Positions 46,476 to 56,400 of a stretch of 64,000 nucleotides of DNA are shown piece after piece (the first letter of the stretch is position 1; each line of letters opens with the position of its first letter). The position numbers and the translations under genes are program-made. The notes below the pieces were generated by a model that saw only the letters and a program-made list of their open reading frames with translations, was not told where the DNA came from and searched no databases. Origin of the DNA: Maniola hyperantus. Taxonomy: Eukaryota > Arthropoda > Insecta > Lepidoptera > Nymphalidae. The DNA lies in the NCBI RefSeq assembly GCF_902806685.2, contig NC_048536.1:5890001-5954000 (forward strand). The letters run 5' to 3'.

Positions 46476-46963
46476 AAGAAATATTGTACTTACATCGATC
46501 TTTAGAATGAGATTTCGGCAGTCGTCAGCAGTGAGATATGTTGTGGCCGTATGGTAATAATTAAATGCGGCAACGGTGGAAGATGTTTATTGAGAGCCGG
46601 CTTATGATCTACTCCCTTATGGACTAACAATACCAATAAAGAAATCTTACATACTATTGTTTAAATCTTATTGCTTAACTACCTAACCTACATAATTTTG
46701 CATCACCTCTCTTTCAATCCGATGTGCAGGCAACCTACTTCGATATATTGAGTTGCATTTTTATGTTACAGCTAATATGAACATGCTACGTTTAAACTGA
46801 CAATGCGTACATATTACAGCAGTTCGGAGTGACAGAGACAAACGCTCTACATGAGCGTTGTCTCTGTCACTCATACCTATGTAACGTTTTGTCGGTCTCA
46901 ACGACAGAGACTACGAAACCGCTACCTCTTTCTTTAGATCGATGTACAATATTTCCCTGATAA
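46476..46963. mobile_element. MITE with AGAAATATTGTA..CATCGATCTTT ends, long copy
   Basis: The left AAGAAATATTGTACTTACAT CGATCTTTAGAATGAG is mirrored at the right by CTTTAGATCGATGTACAATA. An internal hairpin, GAGTGACAGAGACAAACGCTC and its reverse complement, lies at about 46829-46876. A short relative is at 49443-49608. Confidence 0.6.
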
Positions 46964-46965
46964 TG

Positions 46966-47130
46966 GGGCTAACTTTCTTGTACACAATCTCTAAACTAAA
47001 CTAAATTAACAGGTCTAAATCTAGTGCTATCCTTTTCCGCAAGCAACATTATGACAGGGATAGCAATAGATTTAGACGTGTCGTTTTAGTTTAGTTTAGA
47101 GATTGTGTACAAGAGAATCGACCCCAATTA
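46966..47130. mobile_element. MITE, GGGGCTAACTTTCTTGTACAC ends
   Basis: TTGTACACAATCTCTAAACT and AGTTTAGAGATTGTGTACAA are perfect inverted repeats. The arms continue through TCTAAATCTAGTGCTATCC / GGATAGCAATAGATTTAGA. It directly abuts the preceding MITE. Confidence 0.75.
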
Positions 47131-47379
47131 CCTACCTACTGTAAGTTAGCTTATTTATACCTAACATAATAAAGTTTACATAAGCTCACTTCAAATTAAT
47201 TTTAATACAGTCTATAAAGTGGGGAATAGTTGACACGATCGCACGTTTTCGCTGTACACTTCTGTGTAGTTGGTCAAGAAGGTGTTGTGTCTTGTTGATA
47301 TTTTGTCGATGCAGCCTTTGAAGTTTTGGGGGAATATTTTTCTAGCAAAGTCCTCTTCGGTAACACCACCTGTAAAAAA

Positions 47380-47745
47380 AACCGGTCAAGTGCGAGTCAG
47401 ACTCGCACACGAAGGGTTTCTTACCTCCTCCGTACATGATATTTTAACACTTTTATGTGCTACACTGCAAGTTAATGACTACAGCGCCATCTACAGTAAA
47501 CTGTTTATGACATGTTCATGAACAAATTTTTTTTTGAGATGTAACCACAAGTTCACGGTTTTTGGATTTTTTCTTTTTTTTTGTTCTAAGTATAAGACTA
47601 TACCTACCTGCCAAATTTCATGATTCTGGGTCAACAGGAAGTATATCTATCCTATAGATTTTCTCGACAGCCACGGCAGACAGACAACGAAGTAATTCTA
47701 AAAGGGTTCCTTTTTTCCTTTCGAGATACGGAACCCTTAAAATCC
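47380..47745 (-). repeat. TTTTTAGGGTTCCG element, reverse, both ends present
   Basis: AACCGGTCAAGTGCGAGTCA at one end and CGAGATACGGAACCCTTAAA at the other. A further short end fragment is at 46083-46158. Confidence 0.5.
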
Positions 47746-48029
47746 ATCGAATTTGAATTCACATTTAAACTTTATTTTGGAAAGGTGGGTAGAGAAATAA
47801 AATAAGTCAACTCGCAACTGGCTGCCACGCACGCAGTGACGTGTTTCCACTCAAGCGAAGTGGAGCAGTGACTGTCACTTATGTATGAGACCACTAGTAA
47901 CCGACGCCAAAATTAACTTGTTTTTGTTAAATAAAGATATTTTATTTTATTTATTTATTTTATTGCCTTGTCCGACCTATCGCGAACAATAAGAATAGGT
48001 AAGTAATGGTTCACTTCACATCTATTTTG

Positions 48030-48375
48030 TCTGGTGGGAGGCTTCGACCGTGGCTTCTTACCACCCTACCGGCAAAACAGTGCCGCCAGCGTTCCGGTAC
48101 GATGCCGTGTAGAAAAGTCAAAGTCAAAGTCAAATGATTTATTCAAAACATGTATTAAATTACTCTTTTTGATGGTCAGATGTTGGATTTCTAAGATAAA
48201 GTGGTGATAATTATTACGCAAACTTAAAACTAAAGCTACGAGGATTCCAAACGCGCCCAGGAAACCAAAGGGGCATGGGTTTCATAAAAACTGTCATAGG
48301 TCTTCCAGGTTAGCCCGCTTCCATCGAAGACTGCATCATCACTTACTAACTAGGGCTAACACAAGGGCTAACTTG
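48030..48375 (+). mobile_element. SINE interrupted by a second repeat
   Basis: The SINE body runs 48030-48118 (CTGGTGGGAGGCTTCGACCG ... GATGCCGTGTAGAAA) and resumes at about 48265-48375 (GTTAGCCCGCTTCCATCG ... GGGCTAACTTG). Between them lies another repeat (TTTATTCAAAACATG ... GATGGTCAGATGTTGG) that also occurs at 59823-59967. Confidence 0.55.
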
Positions 48376-48379
48376 TATC

Positions 48380-48710
48380 TGAATAAAATAAAAATAAAAA
48401 CGGGGACGGGCGCTAATGTGGGACGCAACTTGCGTTGACACATTGGCCCCGTGTCATATCAGGAAGACAGCATCAAGACCGGGAGCCGCAGCAGAAACAG
48501 CTGAAAACGGCAAGCGACGCAAGTATATGCCTCTCTTATAGAGAGTGTCTTCATGTCTTGCAAAAAAATTTTTACGAGACATTTCACCGCGATTAATAGC
48601 CTCATCTGGTGACAGAAGGGCTGGCTCATTTTTTGCGCAACGGATCAGCCTGGCTGTCCAGCGCGGAAATGCAGCCAGTATTCTTGGCACCATTCCACGC
48701 GGTCATGATT
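48380..48710 (-). repeat. Probable retroelement 3' fragment
   Basis: A minus-strand frame of 79 codons ends RRLPFSAVSAAAPGLDAVFLI before a stop. The stretch is followed by a GGGGCCAATGTGTCAACGCA block and an A/T tail. I recall such ends from lepidopteran repeats. It has no LamG pattern, so it is not the missing eys exon. Confidence 0.4.
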
Positions 48711-48900
48711 TATATAGTAATTAGACAAGGCACTTACTACTTACCTATGTTTCAAAAATAAATTTTATATATTATAAAAAAAAAAACAAAAAAAAAATAT
48801 TTATCTACTCAATTATAAATTCAGATTGATTCCGTAAAACTCAAATTAGAATTTAGAATGTTATTGGAATAATGTGGAAAAGCTAAAAAAGTACACTCAC

Positions 48901-50425
48901 CAACATATAAATCCAAATCTTCATAATCCTTCTCACTATAACACTGCTCCTCTATGTACGACCGTCCATCGACTACCAAAGTGACATTACTGTCAAGTGA
49001 CAACACTATGGAATGCCATTCCCCATCCGCCATGAACCCAGCTTGGCCCAGACTTGACAGAAGTTTGGGGAGTGGAGGAAAGGATTCAGCTCTTTGTTTA
49101 GTTGAGTTATTGCAGTGCAGTGACCACGTTAGTTTTAGGTAGCCGTTGTCGAGGCCTAGACCTAGGAAGTCACTTCCCTAAAATAAAATAAAATACACTG
49201 CTATAAAATAGCGATTCTCATACAAATGCCGTAAAAGGGAAAAGGAGATGTGTCCGTGCGTGGCTACTAAATGTCATACAGTTATAACTTATAGTAGTCC
49301 AATAGGTATACCTTCTTATAATTCGAAAAGTCACCCACTGCGCAGGTTGGAAGGCACAGTTCTTTTTGTCTGACGACACATCGACGTTCTATACCTGGTA
49401 CTTAGGTATAGAAAGTCACTTCTAAGTTCAGATACAGAACCCGGTAGGAAATATTGTACATCGACCTTTGGAAAGAGACAGCGGTTTCGTGGAGTGTTGT
49501 CTGACGTTCAGACCGACAAAACGTCACATAGGTCACTTATGACTGACAGAGACAATGGTCTACGAAGCCGAAATCCCTTTCTAAAAGGCGATGTACAATA
49601 TTTTCTGCCGGCTACTGTAGTACATGTTATTCTTATTGATATTTTATTGGTTTCCCACACATGCCTTGTTATACTCATTCTCGCACATCTCTGGTAGTAA
49701 CGCAGCTTTAAACTGAATGCAGTGGCGGATTATCAGGCAAACTGTTAGATCGTCCAAGGGCAAACTAGGCACGTGCCTAGGGGGCGCGAGATTACGAAGG
49801 GGCGCGTGCGATCATATAGAGTTGGGTTTCTATGCAAAATCTTGGAGTGACCGCCTCTTCTTTAATATAGCAAAGTGTGAGGTCTTCACTCGTTCACTTA
49901 GTATAATCACCAACTACCAGCTTTGCAATAGTACGTGACAAGTCGAGATGGCAATCGAGGAGGAAACGCCCCCACATCCACACAGCCCCCGTGTTAACCC
50001 GGTGCGGGTGAGCGTGGGTAACGTGCGTGTGGGTGGGGTGTCCCCCCGCCTCATACCCCGATTGCCATCTCAATATGTCACGGACTATACTCGATTTATC
50101 GTTCTTTCGAAGTTAGTAATATGGCTGCTGGGTGCCTATGAAATGCTTGCCTAGGGCGCTCTCGACATTTAATCCGCCTCTGCCTAATGGGTACGTTTTG
50201 TGCCTTAAGCCATTTAAGCCTTCACTAAAAATAACCTACCATACCAAGTACCTACCATATTGATCCAAAAGAGCAAGCCATTAGGATCCGCCGTGGTAAA
50301 GTTGAGAGCGAGGTAGGAAGGTCGGGAGGGAGCAGAGCTCAGTCGCTGCTCATTTCTTCCTAGAACAACGCGGCTCAGGGACATCATGGCTTCACCGTCG
50401 AATTGAGGTATTGTGATGTTTATAT
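48901..50425 (-). CDS. eys: eys exons: laminin G domain 4, last part missing
   Basis: The exons are 50425-50256 (acceptor atattgcag; SYLALNFTTADPNGLLFWINM) and 49177-48901 (GLGLDNGYLKLTWSLHC...GEWHSIVLSLDSNVTLVVDG...LDLYVG). The second ends at donor G|GTGAGT in phase 1, so at least one more exon with the closing Gly-Cys motif is needed. No candidate was seen between 45.0 and 48.9 kb. Confidence 0.83.
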
Positions 50426-53400
50426 CTGCAATATTTAGGTATTTAATGAGTTGCACGAATAAAGACGCTTCTAGAAAATTCCAAGTATCTAAACGCTCTT
50501 GACAATACAAAGGCGCATCCAAACGCCGAAACCTGCAGCCATAATAGGTATACTTTGTGTTAGAAAGTTGGGAAAGGCGGCAGCTTGAATACCTACCTGA
50601 TACTTAGATAAGCCCTAATTATATTCGTAGGTATAGAAACTTATGAAACTCATACTCCATTCTGAATTCTGGTGCTTTCCGAAGGAGTATGGATCCTCGA
50701 AAGCAGCTCATTTCTTTATGCGATCTAACCCGTAGCATGGAACTTTGATATAATTATGATATTTGATATATTTTTGTTTTATACGAAACTCCGCCAATAC
50801 GCACTGCAAACCAACAGTTCATCCTACAAGACAAAGGCAATGTCCTCTGTAACAGCGTCTCTTAACAGCAAGCTGGTTCAGCGGAGCGTTGACAAATCAA
50901 AACAACTGCAGTTGTTTTGATTCTTGACACTTTGACTTGGAAGCAAGTAGCAGTTAGTGACCTATTTTCTCGTAAATAAAGAATAAACACCGCTTACGTT
51001 CTTCCCACTGCAAGCCAGTGCGTTCTGCAGGACAAACAAAATATACAACGCCCTCTATCTAAACGACACAATCTCCACTCACGTTGCTCGCACTGCAAGC
51101 CGGTGCGTCCTGAAGGACAAATGCAACGTCCTCTGTAGCAGCGTCCCGCAGCGCACTGGTTGGGACGACAAGCGGAACGACGGCATCGCAAACCACTACT
51201 TCCAATGTTTGTCCCACCGCATGCCGCTCCTTCGCAAGCACCAACATTCTGGCCTTCTGTGTAAACAAAGTAAAGTTTTTAAAATTTTTGTCTGTCTGTC
51301 TGTCTGTTTGAACGGGCTAATATTCGGGACGGCTGACGGGACTTTTACAGACAAGTAGAGGATTAACCAGGGAGTAACATAGGCTACTTTTTAACCGACT
51401 TTCAAAAAAGGAGTTGTGTTCTACCTATATTACACCGAAATCACCGAGATTTCTAAACCGATTTGCGTAAATTTTTTTTACTCGATAAGGAAACTTTGCG
51501 ACATTGTCTCAAAAAAATTGGATTCCAACTCCAACAGCAATTTGGAATCCTGATGCTGTACGGGACCTGACCACCAAAACTGATGGGATTTAGAAACTGT
51601 TGGTTATAACTAAGTTGAGGCCTGAAGATCTCAAAACTCGCTAAAAATAGGCATAACCAAGGTTTGGGTAGAAAATCACCTTCAACGTTTTGTTCCTCCA
51701 ATGGCAAAAGTATGTTGTTCACATGGAAATTTCTGAAGCACCCACTGTATGACTCCGGTGGTCCGGACATCACATCGAACGGCAGTAGCGCCAGATCTCT
51801 AGCACCACCTACAAATATGACAATTAATTATACTGATTTCTAATTTTATTCTAAAATAACCATTGGTTAATAAAAAGTAAAGTAAAAGTAAAATATGCTT
51901 TATTGTACACCAAAACCAAAACAATAGACATAATAGTGTACTAATTAAAATTAAAAATTGACTAAAACAATGAAACTAAAACTAAAACATTAAAAAATAT
52001 AATAATATTATAGCTAGAAAGCTGCCAGCTCTTCGGTCTCCTGTGATGTCGACTAACCTTTTTGCTATTTCCTTAAAGTCTTATAGCGCTAGGACCCCAC
52101 GGACCAAGGGTCTCGACACCGAATGGGACAAAATCATATTCGGAGCCTAGACCCCTGTATATTATTATATATTATACTTACCTCAGAGTCACGACTGTCT
52201 TGATCTTTCGGGTAAAAAACGTTTCGTCATTAAACTCAAGAAATTAGTAAATAGGCACTTAGTAAGAAAGACAATTCGCATAGGTATCAGTCTATTTTGA
52301 CCCAAGTTCATATTTGACCGTCTTGGAGGTAGGTACGTACCTACCTATTTGACCTTTATCTTTAGGCCATGTCCTGCATTTAGTCGAGTTCACCCCCATC
52401 ATAATAATGGGAGAAAACCCCTATTACTCTGCAAAACCCCTATCATTATGTATGTATGATCTGGACGAAAGTATTACCTACTTACCTACTTACCTATGGA
52501 AATAGAAGCGTCGCTAGCCGTATGAGGGTAGGCGTGGGCCAACATGGGTTCAGTACTTAAAGACCCGTCCACCCAAACATACAACCGATTTCCGTAACGC
52601 CCACACTTCACGCTGTGCCATTGGGACATCGATAACACCACACCAGATCTGACGAGCGACGTTAATCCTGACAAATGATCTGGAAGAATTTTTATACCAT
52701 TCGTTATACCTCTTCGAGCCTGTGCTACGTGTGACTGGCTGCGCTATAATATCTATATGTATACCATACGTGAAGAATTTAATAATGAACGAATGAATCT
52801 TTAGCTATGTTATCCTCAGTATCGATTTTTTTTTCTTTTTCTGGTCAATCAATACCACCGATTGACACGTTCACTTCAGAAAGCAGAACGTGGTACAGAA
52901 ACAGAGTAACTCGATACATCATAACCCTTAAATCCTATAGTTCATTCGTTTCAATTATTGATTTTTCTTGAACGAAGGAAAACGGTAAAGTTATCTAACT
53001 TAAATTATTTTTGAGCATAATAATATTTTGAAGACAAAAGTTGGTTCTCAACAAAAAAAAAATATTAAGTAGCGCTCAGTAGCCAAAAAAAAGAATTTCG
53101 ATTTTGGACAAGATGTTTTGGATTATAGCTCACCAGTCCATCGATATTCCAACAGTCCCCCTTGAAGAGACAGCGCCGTGTAAAAGTGTGGCGTCTGTAC
53201 AAAAATCACAATGCCCCGTTCTTTGGCCGGTTTTATTTCTGCTTCAAATGATAAGCTGACGCTCGATATGGAACGCGGACGAAGTTTCAGGTACGATCGT
53301 GTTCCAGAGAATAAAAAATCTATCGGCATCAAATCTGGAACCAAGTAAGAATGTTTAATTTGTTTTGTGCCCGGTGAGTCTCCCTTATATACATAGGTAC

Positions 53401-56400
53401 CTACCTACACCTTGTGCGGTTGCTACAATTCAAGTATAGAGAGAAGAAAACAAATTTCATTTGTTTTTCGGGTTTCATTGTATTCAGAATATTTATTTTT
53501 AATTCAGGGAAATTTGATTGTCTACAAAAGCTTTTATATACAATACTAGATGATGCCCGCGACTTCATCCGCGTGGATTTAAGTTTTTAAAAAACCCGTG
53601 GGAACTCTTTAATTTTCCGGGATAAAAAGTAGCCTATGTCCTTCCCCGGGATGTAAGTTGACTTTGTACCAAATTTCATCAAAATTGGTTGAACTGTTGG
53701 GCCGTAAAAAGCTAGCAGACAGACCGACAGACAGACACACTTTCGCATTTTATAATATTAAGTATGGAAGTATGGATATCGAAATTTTGCCTTGTTTACG
53801 AGATATATTGAAAGCACCAAAAGGGATGCTTTTTCATCCCTATCTTCAATTTCCACCCTCTAACTTAATAGCACTCCGCGGTTTTTTCTTCTTATATAAC
53901 CCATTCCTGCAATAGAAAACCCGTAAACGTCGTAGCTTCTTTCTTTAGTACATATTCAACAGCCTATTGGGTATAGGTATAATTACTTAGGTAAATAACA
54001 AAATTATTTTATACTTATTCTAGCATAGCATTCGCTCTTTTATTCGGTTTTTCTAGCATTTGCTCCATCATCCATGAGCCTAATAGCGAAGTCATCCTAA
54101 ACATACCTACCTTTCCATAAGATTGTACCTGATCAGGCAACTAACTATCATCATCATAAATTATACCCTTCAGGTAAATAACGGCAAACCCAAAACTGTC
54201 AGGTCTTGTTGGTAACCTGAGAAAACGTAATGCAATAAAAACACAATAATCAAATAACTACAAGATCTTGATCAATTAATTAATTAGGGTTAACCTTGGT
54301 CGCAGTAGACGCCAGTTTTTAGGGTTCCGTAGTAAACAAGGAACCCTTATAGTTTCGCCATGTCCGTCCGTCTGTCCGTCCGTCCGTCCTCGGTTAACCT
54401 GAGAGACTATTAGTGCTAGAAATCTGTAATTTGGCATGGGTATAAATATTAATCACGCCGTCAAAGTGGTGAAATAAAATTGTGATAAATATTTTTTTTA
54501 GGGTAGCTCCCCTACATGTAAGGTGGGGATGAATTTTTGTTTCTCGTCTACTCCCATAGTGTGGGGTATCGTTGAATAGGTCTTTTAAAAATACTGTGGG
54601 TGTGGGAACATCATTATTTCGATTTCTAGATCCGTTTATAAAATATGATGTTTTAAAGTGCTAATTAACCGACTTCAAAAAAAGGAGGAGGTTCTCAATT
54701 CGTCGGAATCTTTTTTTTTTTTTTATGTATGTTCCCCGATTACTCGAAAACGCCTGGACCGATTTTGAAAATTCTTTTTTTGTTTGAAAGGGTATACTTC
54801 AAAGTTGGTCCCATTTTAATTTGGTGAAGATCTGATGAACATCTTCGAACATAGATACTGGAACTCCTCAACAGATAAGAGTAAATTGCTCGCGATCAGT
54901 GTAATAGCATAATTCCATGGGGCCACTAAAAATTGTGAAATAAAATTTTTTTACAAAAAAAATAAAAACCGACTTCGTTACACAAACACTAAAAATTGAA
55001 AAATAATTTAATTTATTACCGAATATATTATATATACAAGAGTTAATATAGTTCCATAATAATATTTTTTGGGGTCGGTGCCAATGTGGAGTCCGATAAA
55101 AATATGAAGTCTAGACGATTCGCGCAGCTAAAGCTAATTGGCACCGGCACCAAAAAGTATTATTATGGAACTATATTAACTCTTGTATATATAATATATT
55201 CGGTAATAAATTAAATTATTTTTCAATTTTTAGTGTTTGTGTAACGAAGTCGGTTTTTTTTTTTTTTTTGTATTTTTTTTTTATTAGTGTTAAGTGTCCC
55301 CCCTTTATCAGCCAAATGGTAGTACATATATAGGAACGTGAAAAAATTCACAGCAGTAGTATATAGGTATACCTAATCAATTTTAAAGGAAAACTATTAT
55401 GGCTAAGTAGGGTTCACAGGTTAAGGAGTTATATCTGTTTTTCGAGGTTAATTATTGTACGTAGATATTATGAGTTGCATATTAATGTAATATAAGTAAG
55501 AATTATAGTTTTATTGTATCTATTGTATTTGTGATTGATCGTAATCCTATTCGTTTCATTTAGTTTTGATTGATTTATTGTTATACTAGCTGACCCAGCA
55601 AACTTTTGACTACGGAACCCTACACTGCGCGTTGCCCATCACATACTTGGCCGGTTTTATTTACACTGTACAGCAGGCGCCGCGACATCGCATACGCAGG
55701 CGGTCACCCTGACTCTGTGTGCTCATCACAAGTACAATAAACCCATTAAATAAATTGTGTAATTAATTACCTTGGTCGCAATGAAGGCCAGTTTTTCCGT
55801 AAGGACAGTCACACTGCGCGTCGTCCAGAGAAAGGACACAAGCGCCGCGGCATCGCGTACGCGCGCGGTCGCACGGGCTCTGTATACTAGCGCATGTAGC
55901 TCCAAACCATCCTTCGTTGCAGATGCATCTTAAAATTTTATCACATGGTTATTGGCGTAACTGCGGCATTAGTGTACTGCAGATCCAGTTCGGTGGAGTT
56001 TGGAAGATCCAACTTCCTCCTAAACAAATTACTGCACCTGAGAGGGCTACATGGGTTTCAGAAACCTATTCTTGAGACGCCGTTGGAAATTTTAAGGTCA
56101 TCATCATCATGATCAACCCATTACCGGCTCACTAGAGAGCACGGGTCTCCTCTCAGAGTGAGAGGGGTTTTGGCCATAGTCTACCACGCTGGCCATGTGT
56201 GGATTGGTAGACTTCATACACCTTTAAGAACATTATGTAGGACTCTAGGCATGCAGGTTTCCGCACAATGTTTTCCTTCACCGTTAAAGCAAGTGATATT
56301 TAATTAATTAAAACTCAAATAACTGCGAAAAGTTAGAGGTGCGTGCCTGGGATCGAACCCCCGACCCGACCTCCGCTTAGAAGGCGGTCGTCTTAACCAC

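Larger units (their letters stand above)
44991..48900. other. Region between FNDC3 and the last recognised eys exon: repeats
   Basis: No coding exon is recognised. The region holds an RTE-like tail (45133-45305), a small foldback (45640-45765), fragments of the CCGGCCAAGTGCGAGTC element (46083-46158, 47380-47745) and two MITEs (46476-46963, 46966-47130). It also holds a SINE split by another repeat (48030-48375) and a LINE-like 3' fragment (about 48380-48710, minus). If eys has its last exon here, it is short. Confidence 0.5.
54291..55731 (-). pseudogene. Decayed tandem copy of eys EGF exon 55771-55928, split by a repeat
   Basis: 55671-55731 (GCGCCGCGACATCGCATACG...) matches 55826-55886 of the real exon. 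54291-54320 (ACCTTGGTCGCAGTAGACGCCAGTTTTT, read in two parts) matches its donor end at 55768-55796, with an intact splice-site-like edge. The 1.3-kb repeat lies between. The copy hits a stop soon after CRGAC, so it cannot act as the original exon. Confidence 0.65.

Noticed and set aside
48454..48693. Candidate for the missing last eys exon
   Set aside because: The peptide (RRLPFSAVSAAAPGLDAVFLI) has no LamG cysteine motif, no in-phase acceptor was found, and the surrounding sequence looks like a retroelement end.
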